A program made the position numbers and the translations under genes. Below the pieces are notes generated by a model. It saw nothing but the letters and a program-made list of their open reading frames with translations. It had not been told where the DNA came from and ran no database searches. This document shows positions 16,409 through 25,027 of a stretch of 64,000 bases of DNA, in pieces. Numbering within the stretch: position 1 is the stretch's first letter; each line of letters opens with the position of its first letter. Source of the stretch: Paenibacillus_E sp040812395 (GTDB lineage: Bacteria; Bacillota; Bacilli; Paenibacillales; NBRC-103111); NCBI RefSeq assembly GCF_040812395.1, contig NZ_JBFNXH010000002.1:186001-250000 (forward strand), given 5' to 3'.

Positions 16409-17539
16409 TTAGCCCAGCTTCTTGTGCAGCAAATATCCAGCATAGCGGATCGGATTCGACAAGGATTTGGTGCGGGCATCCTCATCGCGCATTCGTACGA
16501 ATACGGAACGCCCAGGCTTCGAATTTACTTCAAGGATCCAGATGCGGCCAAAAGTGTCAATTCCGAGGTCAATGCCAAGCTCGGCTAGTCGCCCGTGATG
16601 AGCTTCCAGAGCAGGTGGAATCAGACCTGATAGCTTAGTCAATGTGGCGATAAGCTCCTCTGACCGGAGCTTCCCGAATTCTCGCGCGAGGAAAGAGGCG
16701 ACATCCTCTGCTGTGCCACCGCCATGCAAGTTCGAGGTGACGCTTCCTGGCTTGCCGATACGAACGGCCATCCCGGCGATTTCCCACAGCCCCTTGCCAT
16801 TCTTCTGCACGAGGGAACGAACATCGTAAGCCATGCCTGCAGCTGATTGAAGCGCGAGGTATTCTTGCATTAAATAGGGCCGACTGCCAATTAGGCGGCT
16901 AAGCCAGTGCCAGCAAGTTTCGAATTGCTTGAAATGGCGATGAATCGGTACGTTGCGAATATTTCTTCCTTTGACTAGAAAGCTGTCTTCCTGATCCGGG
17001 GTCATCATTTTCCGAATGTGGAGAGCGCCCTTGCCTTGGCTGCCGCCCTGCGGCTTCAGAAAAACCTCGGAGCGCTCAATGAGCCATTCGCGAAGCGCAA
17101 GTTCGCCTGTGAGGAAACGGGTTTGGGGCAAATATGGCTGAAGCGCAGCGTATTTTTGCAAAATTTGTTGAACTTCCCATTTGCCGCTCAGACCATACCC
17201 TAGAAAGCGAATGTTAGGTGTAGCGTGCAATTTGCGTACATGATATCGGTAGTGAAGGTAGCTCTTTTTGCTAACAAAGAAGCATCGATCATAGATGAGC
17301 GTTGGCAGCGGAAAGCGGCGCGTGACCCATTGTTTACGCTCAAGGACATACGTATGTCCTGTTACGGTGCGTTCCTCCCAGCGGATGCGATTTGGCGAGA
17401 AAATGACAACATCCAGGCCTTCTTTCCTTCCAATCTGCGTGAGCTGTTCATAGAAAGCCGAGTTGGCAAAAGGCAGCTCTCGATCCAATTCCGATACCAT
17501 GATGCCAAATAAGGGTGGCGCTGCGATGCTAGACGGCAT
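16409..17539 (-). CDS. YheC/YheD-family spore coat protein, copy 2
   Basis: A 376-residue short-type member. Motifs: LIYDRCFFVSKKSYLHY, VFLKPQGGSQGKGALHIRK, PYLMQEYLALQSA, DVRSLVQKNGKGLW, SNLHGGGTAEDV and GIDLGIDTFGRIWILEVNSKPGR. The middle, ILVKGRNIRNVPIHRHFKQF, is more basic than in the other copies. It begins nine bases after copy 1, with GGTGAAG before the ATG, and is surely in the same transcript. Copies 2 and 5 share PTLIYDRC/PPIIYDRC and SNLHGGG, which suggests they are closest to each other. Confidence 0.86.
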   Translation of the reverse strand: MPSSIAAPPLFGIMVSELDRELPFANSAFYEQLTQIGRKEGLDVVIFSPNRIRWEERTVTGHTYVLERKQWVTRRFPLPTLIYDRCFFVSKKSYLHYRYHVRKLHATPNIRFLGYGLSGKWEVQQILQKYAALQPYLPQTRFLTGELALREWLIERSEVFLKPQGGSQGKGALHIRKMMTPDQEDSFLVKGRNIRNVPIHRHFKQFETCWHWLSRLIGSRPYLMQEYLALQSAAGMAYDVRSLVQKNGKGLWEIAGMAVRIGKPGSVTSNLHGGGTAEDVASFLAREFGKLRSEELIATLTKLSGLIPPALEAHHGRLAELGIDLGIDTFGRIWILEVNSKPGRSVFVRMRDEDARTKSLSNPIRYAGYLLHKKLG

Positions 17540-17548
17540 AACTTCACC

Positions 17549-18925
17549 TCAAAACTTTGCTAAGTAACGAGCATACTGGACAATCTGTTTAACGGAAGGC
17601 CTGATTTTACGTTCGCTATTTAGCGGTGTGTTATCGTCCTTTGATGGCTTGGAGTTCACTTCGAGCAGCCATACTCTGCCGGATTGATCGACAGCGAGAT
17701 CGATCCCCAGTTCGCCGAAGTGATTCGGAATCTGCGTTTCAATGCCTTTGGCAATATCCAAAGAGGCTTTGCGCAGCCGGCCTAAGACGGATACGCGCGT
17801 TGGGCCGCTCAACGAAGATTTGGCCAACGCTCCTTTGACCGTGCTGAGCGTGCCGCCTCGCGCCAAGTTGGAGACAAAGTGCTGTGTGCCAGCGATCCGT
17901 CCTACAATCGAGGTAATCGCCCATTGTCCTTGGGCCCCTTTTTGCACCAGAGCTCTAAAATCAACGGGTCTACCATCTGCTGTAATGAGATCAAGTCCTT
18001 GCTGCAACTGGTAACGCTGTGTCTTCAACTTGCCGGATAGCGCCTGAAATGCGCTGGCAAGCGTGGGAAAGACTTGTTTGCGAACACTGCCCAGATTCGT
18101 AAAATGACACGTGTAGCCGTCCCCGGGTTCTCTTCGAATCCGAATGATTCCTTTGCCCAGGCTCCCCGTAATAGGCTTAAGGAATAGGACGGGATGTCGG
18201 CTGGACATGTTTTTTAGCATTTGGAAATTTTTAAACAGGTATGATTCCGGCAAATACCCATGCAGGGAACTATCTTTGCCCAGTGCCTCGAACACTTCCG
18301 TTTTGTTTAAATATTTCTCGTTGAAGATGTCGGTGGCGTAGCGGGATTTGACTTCCCTCATAAAATGCTGAACGTTCGTCATGTTTTCATATCTGCGCGA
18401 AGTGAGGCGGTTATATATGACGCCCGGAATCGGAAACGTTTTTTTGCTCCAAGAACCATTGGCATACGAATAAGCGGACACGGAATGGGCGGAACCGCGC
18501 ATTTCATCAGGTGGGAAAAAGCACACAAGCGCGCCGAACTGTTCACAGGCTTCTGTCATTTCCCTACAAAAAGCGGTGATAGCGCCGAATGGTCGATCGC
18601 TCGAGTCCTTGTAAACGCGGCTAATCATGACGCCAATCAAAGGTCCGATCGACAAGGTACTGGTGCTTTGTCTATAATGGAGGCATAGCTTAGCTCCTTG
18701 ATGAAGACCGAGTTTGGAAGCGAGAGCAGGGATTACGCGTAAGCTGTTCGAAATAGAAGCGGTGACGACTTTGACATCCTGCTTGGCAGAGCCAAATCGC
18801 AATGTGATCGATTGATTCGTTGGGATTTTCCATTTTTTCGCAATGGCTTCACTTAGAATAACGGTCCGATCATCCAAATAGATGCTGGTGCCTTGAATGG
18901 ATATCCCAATTTTCGTCCTGGTCAA
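17549..18925 (-). CDS. YheD-type spore coat protein, copy 1 (long form)
   Basis: A 458-residue long-type member and first gene of the array. Its extra N-terminal domain (STLSIGPLIGVMISRVY ends it, about residue 100) precedes VIYNRLTSRRYE, LFLKPITGSLGKGIIRIRR, YQLQQGLDLITADG, DFRALVQKGAQGQW, SNLARGGTLS and GIDLAVDQSGRVWLLEVNSKPSK. The start is TTG with GGAAGGAGTG eight bases upstream. It is divergent from yheA with 167 bases between; in B. subtilis yheA, yheC and yheD are also neighbours. Confidence 0.87.
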   Translation of the reverse strand: MTRTKIGISIQGTSIYLDDRTVILSEAIAKKWKIPTNQSITLRFGSAKQDVKVVTASISNSLRVIPALASKLGLHQGAKLCLHYRQSTSTLSIGPLIGVMISRVYKDSSDRPFGAITAFCREMTEACEQFGALVCFFPPDEMRGSAHSVSAYSYANGSWSKKTFPIPGVIYNRLTSRRYENMTNVQHFMREVKSRYATDIFNEKYLNKTEVFEALGKDSSLHGYLPESYLFKNFQMLKNMSSRHPVLFLKPITGSLGKGIIRIRREPGDGYTCHFTNLGSVRKQVFPTLASAFQALSGKLKTQRYQLQQGLDLITADGRPVDFRALVQKGAQGQWAITSIVGRIAGTQHFVSNLARGGTLSTVKGALAKSSLSGPTRVSVLGRLRKASLDIAKGIETQIPNHFGELGIDLAVDQSGRVWLLEVNSKPSKDDNTPLNSERKIRPSVKQIVQYARYLAKF

Positions 18926-19092
18926 TAGCGAACACTCCTTCCAGCATCAAAAATGGCATTGCTTTTTCCTCTTAAGCAAAGTAAACTACTCCATCATATG
19001 AGGACATATATCCCTTTGTGCTTAGGCATCTGTCCGAAAGTGCCGCAGGAAGAGCCCAACCGAAAAAAGAAGAAAATTGGAGGCGGAGCCAG

Positions 19093-19428
19093 ATGAATGT
19101 ACATGACAAAGCGTACGATTTAGCCAGAGCGATTAAAGAGAGCAGCGAATATAAGGATATGAAAGATAGCCGCAGCAAGGTGGAAGCTGATCCGTCCAGC
19201 AAAACGATGCTGGATGATTTCCGCAAACGCCAGACCGAGCTTCAGCAAAAAATGATGGCAGGCGAAATGCCGCCCCAAGATGAAATGGAGCAAGTACAGA
19301 AGCTGTACGAAGTGTTGGCGCTGAATCCGAACATCAATCGGTTATTTGATGCGGAGCGCCGGTTATCTCTTGTGCTTGAGGATGTGCAGCGCATTATTGC
19401 AGAGCCGCTTGAAGCTATGCTGAAATAA
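19093..19428 (+). CDS. yheA: YheA/YlbF-family (UPF0342) helical protein
   Basis: A 111-residue, almost wholly helical protein of the YlbF/YmcA/YheA group. AYDLARAIKESSEYKDMK at the start, FRKRQTELQQKMMAGEMPP in the middle and ERRLSLVLEDVQRIIAEPLEAM at the end align with YheA. YlbF and YmcA act with YaaT as accessory factors of RNase Y; YheA itself has no assigned role. ATG at 19093 follows GGAGGCGGAG. Its place next to the yheC/yheD array repeats the B. subtilis neighbourhood and supports the name. Confidence 0.85.
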   Translation: MNVHDKAYDLARAIKESSEYKDMKDSRSKVEADPSSKTMLDDFRKRQTELQQKMMAGEMPPQDEMEQVQKLYEVLALNPNINRLFDAERRLSLVLEDVQRIIAEPLEAMLK

Positions 19429-19494
19429 TTGCATTTTATGTGTGAAGAGGGTATTTATAGGGATTTGATAAGGAAAAGAGGAAAAAAAGCGAAA

Positions 19495-20550
19495 ATGGCA
19501 AAAGCAAAAATTACAGAGCTCGATATCGTCAGAGCGCTGGCTATTATAGCTGTAGTGTTAATCCATGTGACGGCGGACTATACCGTGGATCCCGCACTTC
19601 AGGGCAGCAGTACGCAGGCTTTAATCTTGTTTATCAACAAAATCAGTTATTTTGCAGTTCCTGTGTTTATTTTTATTAGCGGTATTGTCTTGTTTTACAT
19701 CTACATAGATAATTGGAGCGCCAAGCAGGCGGGCATCTTTTATTGGAAAAGAGTGCGCCAGGTGCTCGTTCCCTACATTCTTTGGTCGTTTTTTTATTAT
19801 GTCTACAATCCGTGGCTTTGGACGCCGGGACATCCGATTAAGGTCGATGTGAAAGTTTTTCTGGAGCAGTTGAAATGGGCGGATTCCGGCTATCACTTGT
19901 ACTTTATGATCATTATTGTTCAGTTCTATCTGCTTTTCCCCTTGCTTGTTTGGGCTGCCCGGAAAATGCTCTGGTTTCGTCGCACGCTTGCCTTATGGGG
20001 ACTATTGGTTCAAGCGGGTGTTTATGTGTACAACCATTGGTTCGGCACAATAAGCCATAAGCCGGAGCTGTGCATTACGTATTTCGGTTACTTTCTCATC
20101 GGCGGTGCCATTGGCATCCATTATCCGGCGTTCCGGGCGTGGCTGGACCGTCATAAGGGTTGGGTGCTTCCCGTCACCCTGCTGAGCGGACTTGCGTACA
20201 CGATGCTTTTTCTTGGAGATAAGAAAGGCTATTCATTCGATAATACCTGGTACGAAGTGCTGTGGGTGCTCTATAGTTTGGGAGCAGGGGTGAGCTTCAT
20301 CTGGCTGGCGCAGCGCCTACAGAGAAAAGCGGCTGGACTCGCGAAGATGCTCACATCACTCGGCGCGATCTCCTTTGGCGTCTACTTAATGCACCCGGCT
20401 CTCTTGTCGCTGTGGAAATATAAAGTGCATATGCCTGGCTCTATTTTGTTGTTTAATTTATACAATGTCATTGTATTTGTACTTATCATAGCCGTTCCTT
20501 GGCTGCTTACGATTCTTTATCGGAAAGCTAGAAAGGCGTTATCGTTTTAA
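19495..20550 (+). CDS. Acyltransferase 3 family membrane protein
   Basis: A 351-residue integral membrane O-acyltransferase-like protein with about ten membrane segments. ITELDIVRALAIIAVVLIHVT is the family signature with the catalytic His in the first helix, and LVPYILWSFFYYVYNPW, GYHLYFMIIIVQFYLLFPLLV and FGVYLMHPALL follow in usual order. Members acylate peptidoglycan, teichoic acids, polysaccharides or lipids outside the membrane; the target is unknown. The frame stays open upstream, but the ATG at 19495 begins the homologous region; the purine-rich AAGAGGAAAAA before it is a loose ribosome binding site. A terminator follows at once. Confidence 0.82.
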   Translation: MAKAKITELDIVRALAIIAVVLIHVTADYTVDPALQGSSTQALILFINKISYFAVPVFIFISGIVLFYIYIDNWSAKQAGIFYWKRVRQVLVPYILWSFFYYVYNPWLWTPGHPIKVDVKVFLEQLKWADSGYHLYFMIIIVQFYLLFPLLVWAARKMLWFRRTLALWGLLVQAGVYVYNHWFGTISHKPELCITYFGYFLIGGAIGIHYPAFRAWLDRHKGWVLPVTLLSGLAYTMLFLGDKKGYSFDNTWYEVLWVLYSLGAGVSFIWLAQRLQRKAAGLAKMLTSLGAISFGVYLMHPALLSLWKYKVHMPGSILLFNLYNVIVFVLIIAVPWLLTILYRKARKALSF

Positions 20551-20557
20551 AAGCAGC

Positions 20558-20592
20558 GAGTGTAGAACTGTTATCAGTTCTATGCTCTTTTT
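20558..20592 (+). terminator. Terminator of acyltransferase gene
   Basis: GAGTGTAGAACTG pairs with CAGTTCTATGCTC over a TTAT loop and is followed by five T. Confidence 0.88.
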
Positions 20593-20600
20593 CACATAGC

Positions 20601-21160
20601 AGAATGTTTATTAGGGATACCCATTCTAACAGGTAAGAAAGCATATGTCGTCAGGTATGTGTGCGATGAGCTCGCAGAGCGAAGAGATTCCGCACGCATC
20701 GTGTGGTACGAGCATTTGACAGGATGGAGGTAGAATAGTTGGGAGTCTCGCAGCGGTTTGGCGTATTGAAATACCGCCTCGATCTGCGAGAGATCGTCTT
20801 TTTGCACAGGTGAGCGGAACGTAGGTGCGTTATGCGGCGGTATTTTCGGTTGTAGGGACGTTTCGCGGAACTACCGTATCTTATGAGCAGGAAATGCTGG
20901 GTTGTAGGCACAGGTTCGCTCATTTAACGCACCCTAGTTCCGCTTGAGGGGGAGAAAAGGGGCGTTACCGTGGAATAAGGCATCGTAGTTCCGTCAATAT
21001 CGCTGTGCACGGGGAATGGGCGGTCCGGCAGCACCTCCTCCGTATTCTAGTGAAGCTTGCGGAGGAGAAATGTACCCGGAATCTTGCTCTTACTGGAGTG
21101 TTCATGGATAGGAATGCCGGATGGAAGACAGGTTAGGGAAAAGAGAAGAAGCAAGCCGGA
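20601..21160 (+). repeat. Dispersed intergenic repeat, copy A (~560 bases)
   Basis: This stretch reappears, in the same orientation and at roughly 80-85 percent identity by eye, at 46031-46606. Shared blocks include GCATATGTCGTCAG, CATCGTGTGGTACGAGCATT, TATTGAAATACCGCCTCGAT, GCACAGGTGAGCGGAACGTA, GGGACGTTTCGCGGAACTAC, GTTACCGTGGAATAAGGCAT and GAAATGTACCCGGAATCTT. No shared reading frame is protected, so it looks noncoding. A GATC-stem hairpin with T run (about 20780-20802) is kept in both copies. Internal sub-units such as CGGAAC(G)TA and TGCGTTA recur with altered spacing. Both copies sit between genes directly after a terminator. No transposase or flanking target duplication is seen. Confidence 0.85.
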
Positions 21161-21351
21161 TTCTGAAACCGAACGGGACCAAGTTGTGGGAAACTAGACA
21201 AGTGCATGTGGGGATAGAATCACTCACGCAAGACCTGATGACACGCACAGGCCGCGCTATTCTCCATCAATTGGATGACTCACAGCTTCAAGAACTCGTC
21301 GCATACATATTAGAGGAAAATGGAGCGGTCAGGTTCTGTGAACATAAATAG
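21121..21351 (+). CDS. Possible small protein before nitroreductase
   Basis: A 76-residue frame that I do not recognise. The first third lies inside the dispersed repeat; the rest (LTQDLMTRTGRAILHQL, then DDSQLQELVAYILEENGAVRF) reads like a compact helical protein and is unique to this locus. The start has no good ribosome binding site, so if real it may begin later. It ends 36 bases before the nitroreductase gene and might be co-transcribed with it. Confidence 0.35.
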   Translation: MEDRLGKREEASRILKPNGTKLWETRQVHVGIESLTQDLMTRTGRAILHQLDDSQLQELVAYILEENGAVRFCEHK

Positions 21352-21387
21352 AGAACGTACATTAAGAGGAAAGAAGGATGTTAATGC

Positions 21388-22116
21388 ATGAATGAGATCA
21401 TTTCTTTATTGAGAAATCACCGCTCTATTCGTAAGTTTACAGACGAACCCGTTACCCAAGATCAACTGAACGCCATCTTGTCAGCAGCGCAAGCGGCCTC
21501 GACATCAAGCAATATGCAAGCCTTTAGTGTGATTGGCATCACGGACGCAGAACTTAGAAATCAGCTTGCCGGTCTTGCTGGCAATCAGGCGTATGTGAGC
21601 CAGTGTCCGCTGTTTCTCGTTTGGTGCGCGGACTTGCGCCGATACGAGCAAGCTGTCCGCCGCCATACGGACACTGCCGTTACCGGCAATGCGGAGAACT
21701 TCCTCATTGCCACAGTCGATACAGCATTAGCTGCGCAAAATGCCGCCATTGCCGCCGAGTCGCTCGGCCTCGGCGTCGTTTATATCGGCGGGCTGCGCAA
21801 CAACCCCGCCGAGGTGTCCCAGCTGCTGGGCTTGCCGCAGCTGGTGTACCCGGTTTTCGGCATGTGCATCGGCATGCCGGACCAGGAGCCGCTGTACCGT
21901 CCGCGGCTCCCGCAAGAAGCCGTATACCATGAGAATCGGTATACGGATAAACCTGGCGCGATCGACGTCTACGACGAAGAGATTCGCGACTACATGAAGA
22001 AGCGTACCGGCGGCAAAGCCGATACGACTTGGTCGAAGGAAATGGCGGCCAAGGCGCTGAGGCCGCGGGAGCACATGAAATCGTTCCTCCGCACACAGGG
22101 GTTCGAGATCGAATGA
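21388..22116 (+). CDS. nfrA: NADPH-dependent nitro/flavin reductase, NfrA/NfsA family
   Basis: A 242-residue FMN enzyme of the oxygen-insensitive nitroreductase group A. The first helix and FMN loop are NHRSIRKFTDEPV; AASTSSNMQAFSVIGI is the second FMN contact; GLGVVYIGGLRNNPAEVSQLLGLP and PVFGMCIGMPDQEP are typical of NfrA/NfsA. The C-terminal arm RPREHMKSFLRTQGF carries the arginines used by this group for NADPH. It reduces nitro compounds, quinones or free flavin; in B. subtilis nfrA is stress-induced. The 3' half (about 21740-21920) is distinctly GC-rich. Confidence 0.87.
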   Translation: MNEIISLLRNHRSIRKFTDEPVTQDQLNAILSAAQAASTSSNMQAFSVIGITDAELRNQLAGLAGNQAYVSQCPLFLVWCADLRRYEQAVRRHTDTAVTGNAENFLIATVDTALAAQNAAIAAESLGLGVVYIGGLRNNPAEVSQLLGLPQLVYPVFGMCIGMPDQEPLYRPRLPQEAVYHENRYTDKPGAIDVYDEEIRDYMKKRTGGKADTTWSKEMAAKALRPREHMKSFLRTQGFEIE

Positions 22117-22232
22117 CGCGCTGAAAGTAGTGCTCCCTTTTTTCGCTCATAGAACCAGAACTTGTCTCATATACTTGAAGTAGGCAAGAGACAGGATGAT
22201 GAGGGTTGTAAGAGCGAAGGGAGTGCGTTCAT

Positions 22233-22511
22233 TTGAAAGGTTTCAAAAATGTTGTGTTTATGAGTTTGGCGCTCGGGATGTTGTTCTACTCGGTCCCTCA
22301 ATTAGAACTGCGCGAAACGATGACGCTGCAGATGGTGTTCAGCATCGTTTGGATTGGCATGGCGCTTCTCGTCGTTGCTGCGCATCTTCACCAAATTCTC
22401 GGTGTGGATGAAGAGAAGCGCAAAGAACTGAATCGTATTTATCGTATGAAAAAATGGCAGATGGAGCAAGCGATTCAAGGCCGCCGAAAACTGCTGCAAT
22501 TCCGTAAATAG
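22233..22511 (+). CDS. Small two-helix membrane protein, unknown
   Basis: A 92-residue protein with two hydrophobic segments (about 7-25 and 32-58) and a positively charged C-terminal tail rich in Lys, Arg and Gln (KKWQMEQAIQGRRKLLQFRK at the end). Start is TTG, with GAAGGGAG ten bases before it. It does not match a family I know. It lies between the nitroreductase and ytoI, with its own terminator, so it appears to be an independent unit. Confidence 0.65.
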   Translation: MKGFKNVVFMSLALGMLFYSVPQLELRETMTLQMVFSIVWIGMALLVVAAHLHQILGVDEEKRKELNRIYRMKKWQMEQAIQGRRKLLQFRK

Positions 22512-22523
22512 GGCAAGGATCAG

Positions 22524-22565
22524 AAAGCGTTCCCTGAATCGATAAGGGGAGCGCTTTATTTTTGT
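22524..22565 (+). terminator. Terminator before ytoI
   Basis: AAAGCGTTCCCT pairs with AGGGGAGCGCTTT with one bulge, followed by ATTTTTGT. Confidence 0.82.
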
Positions 22566-22785
22566 GTACTACACATCGTGAAGAGATCTGTGTTATAATA
22601 AAAGGGAACAAATGTTTGCGTAATTGAATGCATACATCTGAACCGATCTTGCGCGTATGGATAGATAGCTATCCGATCCGGCAGGATTGGGTTTTTCCTT
22701 ATAGATCCAGCATTGTTCTTCCTCCATAGAACGTTTATACTTATAGTACAGATTGATACAGAATGGACGGATTGGGGTGTAACAG

Positions 22786-24114
22786 TTGGATTCACAAGCC
22801 ACGGATACGTTAACGAAGCATGAGCAAATTTTGCGGCATATTGAAAGCCTGAAGCTGGGCAGCCGCATCTCTGTTCGTAAAATAGCTAAAAACATGGAGG
22901 TCAGCGAAGGAACGGCCTATCGGGCCATCAAGGAAGCGGAAAATCAAGGCCTTGTTAGCACGAAGGAGCGGATCGGCACGGTGCGTGTCGAGAAGAAGCT
23001 GCGTCAAAACATCGATAAACTGACGTTCGCCGAGGTCGTGAACATGGTCGATGGTCAAGTGCTCGGCGGCGCGAAAGGGCTTCATAAGACACTCTCCAAA
23101 TTCGTGATCGGCGCGATGGAATTGGATGCCATGCTGCGCTATATTGAAGCGGGCAGCTTGCTCATCGTAGGCAATCGGAACGGCGCGCATATTTGCGCAT
23201 TGGAACAAGGTGCGGGCGTGCTCATCACGGGGGGCTTTGACACAAGCGCGGAGGTTAAACTGCTTGCCGACCAGCTTGAGCTGCCGATTATTTCGAGCAG
23301 CTACGATACGTTTACCATTGCTTCTATGATCAATAGAGCGATCTATGATCGCTTGATTAAGAAGAAGATCCTGCTCGTTGAAGACATTCTTGCTCTAGGG
23401 GCTTCCTTATTTGCGCTCAAGGCGAACAGCACGCTTAAGGATTGGCAGCGCTTGTCGGAGGAAACCGGACATAGCCGGTTTCCGGTCGTCGATGAATGGA
23501 ACCGCATTATTGGCGTTGTCACGTCCAAAGATATGGTTGGCGCCCATTCCATGCAAACCGTCGATAAAGTGATGACGCGCAGTCCGCTTACGGTTACCCC
23601 GCAAACCTCGGTGGCCTCAGCGGCGCACATGATGGTCTGGGAAGGAATTGAGCTGCTGCCCGTTGTTGACGCTAACCGTAAAATAGTAGGCGTGCTGAAT
23701 CGCAGCGATGTGTTGAAAGCGATGCAATACATTCAGAAGCAGCCGCAGAACGGCGAAACGTTCGAGGATTTGATCTGGTCCGGTCTTGAGGAAGCGAGGG
23801 ACGAGAAAGGCGCTCTTCACTTTCACGGCATCATCACTCCGCAAATGACCAATCATCTCGGTACAGTTTCGGAGGGTGTGCTCACTACCTTGATGACGCA
23901 AGCGGCTTATCGCATTGTCCAGGAGCATAAGAAGGGCGATCTCGTCATGGACAACATGTCGACCTATTTCTTAAAGCCGCTGCAGATTGATTCCAAAATA
24001 GAAATACGGCCCACCATCATTGAGGTGAGCCGTAAATTTGGCAAGATTGATGTCGAGATTTATCATGCAGGCTCGCTAGTGTCCAAAGCGATGCTAACCG
24101 CACAAGTTATTTAA
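22786..24114 (+). CDS. ytoI: YtoI: HTH, DRTGG, CBS pair and hotdog domains
   Basis: A 442-residue multi-domain regulator-like protein. An N-terminal winged helix (about 10-65: SRISVRKIAKNMEVSEGTAYRAIK) precedes a DRTGG domain (about 80-185), two CBS domains (about 195-315: SRFPVVDEWNRIIGVVTSKDMVG, LLPVVDANRKIVGVLNRSDVL) and a thioesterase-like hotdog domain (about 325-440). This order is that of YtoI. CBS pairs bind adenylates and the hotdog domain may bind acyl-CoA, suggesting an energy or acyl-CoA sensor, but no function is proven. Start TTG has GGGGTG six bases upstream. The 3' end overlaps the converging ytpI by four bases. Confidence 0.87.
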   Translation: MDSQATDTLTKHEQILRHIESLKLGSRISVRKIAKNMEVSEGTAYRAIKEAENQGLVSTKERIGTVRVEKKLRQNIDKLTFAEVVNMVDGQVLGGAKGLHKTLSKFVIGAMELDAMLRYIEAGSLLIVGNRNGAHICALEQGAGVLITGGFDTSAEVKLLADQLELPIISSSYDTFTIASMINRAIYDRLIKKKILLVEDILALGASLFALKANSTLKDWQRLSEETGHSRFPVVDEWNRIIGVVTSKDMVGAHSMQTVDKVMTRSPLTVTPQTSVASAAHMMVWEGIELLPVVDANRKIVGVLNRSDVLKAMQYIQKQPQNGETFEDLIWSGLEEARDEKGALHFHGIITPQMTNHLGTVSEGVLTTLMTQAAYRIVQEHKKGDLVMDNMSTYFLKPLQIDSKIEIRPTIIEVSRKFGKIDVEIYHAGSLVSKAMLTAQVI

Positions 24115-24404
24115 CGCTGCATACGGTCGAAATGTCCATGATTTCGAATGCCGGCAAACAGATTAAATAAGCCAAGCAGCACGCAAACGGTGCCGAAGAT
24201 CCGACGGAAGCTGGACTCGCTAAAGAAGAATAGTTGAGTGACTGCAATAAGTACGAGCATGAGTCCCATGCAAATATTCATTCGGGCCGAGTACAATCCA
24301 CGTTTGGCCGTCTCTTTTTCACGTCGTGCGCGAAAGCTGAAGTACACGGATAAAGCCAACAGAATACAAATAAGTGTAAATAATATACCTTGAATCCAGT
24401 GCAT
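24111..24404 (-). CDS. ytpI: YtpI-like three-helix membrane protein
   Basis: A 97-residue membrane protein with three helices (about 5-24, 45-62 and 72-90) and a histidine-containing tail. KRGLYSARMNICMGLMLVLIAV and VLLGLFNLFAGIRNHGHF match the YtpI pattern of a conserved second helix and a final GIRNH-type motif. Neighbours ytoI, ytrI and ytrH also accompany ytpI in B. subtilis, which supports the name. Function is unknown. It converges on ytoI. Confidence 0.75.
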   Translation of the reverse strand: MHWIQGILFTLICILLALSVYFSFRARREKETAKRGLYSARMNICMGLMLVLIAVTQLFFFSESSFRRIFGTVCVLLGLFNLFAGIRNHGHFDRMQR

Positions 24405-24483
24405 GAGCAGAAACCGTCCTTTTTATGCGAGTTTATAGTTTACTTTAGCGATTTTGTCTCGGGATTGCAATCGCTCACGGAGC

Positions 24484-24540
24484 GAAAAAAATAAAACGCA
24501 AACCTCCCTAAGACCGCCCATGCGGCTTAGAAGATTTACG
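24484..24540 (-). terminator. Terminator after ytrH-ytrI
   Basis: On the minus strand CGTAAATC and CTAAGCCGC pair with GCGGTCTTAG and GGTTTGCG, followed by TTTTATTTTTTT. The stem's 5' arm covers the ytrI stop codon. Confidence 0.82.
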
Positions 24541-25027
24541 TTCGCTTTTCTTCGGCAGTAATCCAAATGGTCAGTTCGGTCTGAATCAGCACGATGGATT
24601 TGACTTCAACCATATATTTCTTCTCATGCAGGGTGTAGATCCGTTGGGTAATTAGCCGCTCATAGAGCGGTCTGGCATCGCGAACATTGGCGGCTTTTTG
24701 TCCAATGACCAGCTTGATTTCGCTTTTTACATCGCCTTCGATTTCTTTTTGAATATCCTCGCTAATGAGCTCGTCTTGATCTTTCGGAATTAAATACACA
24801 TTCACGACATTGATAAGCGCTTGTTTGTTGCGAGTTTTGTTCAAGGCATCGATATCGGCGCGAAGATCGTCAATTTCTTCTAAATATTTATGCATCTGCA
24901 CGTAGAGCTGATTATACGTATGCTGATGAATACTCATATAGACGGCGCTGCCGATAATCGCTCCAGAAACCAGCAGCCCGAGGCTGGCAAGGAAGCGTTG
25001 ATAACGGGCAAATGGAGGGACCCTCAA
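24536..25027 (-). CDS. ytrI: Sporulation membrane protein YtrI
   Basis: A 163-residue protein with one N-terminal membrane helix (about 13-31) followed by a coiled-coil (about 38-65, EEIDDLRADIDALNKTRNKQ) and an external alpha/beta domain. It is a sigma-E-controlled sporulation protein needed for normal spore formation. The TTG at 25027 is taken as start. It overlaps the ytrH stop as TTGA, AAGGGGGG lies nine bases upstream, and the resulting RVPPF start matches the RIPPQ start of the B. subtilis protein. A longer ATG start at 25048 would overlap ytrH by 25 bases. Confidence 0.85.
   Translation of the reverse strand: MRVPPFARYQRFLASLGLLVSGAIIGSAVYMSIHQHTYNQLYVQMHKYLEEIDDLRADIDALNKTRNKQALINVVNVYLIPKDQDELISEDIQKEIEGDVKSEIKLVIGQKAANVRDARPLYERLITQRIYTLHEKKYMVEVKSIVLIQTELTIWITAEEKRT

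Noticed and set aside
20651..20923. 90-residue minus-strand frame (and 20592-20807) inside repeat copy A
   Set aside because: The frame is not kept in copy B, composition is Arg/Tyr/Ser-rich and no ribosome site is present; it is a by-product of the repeat.
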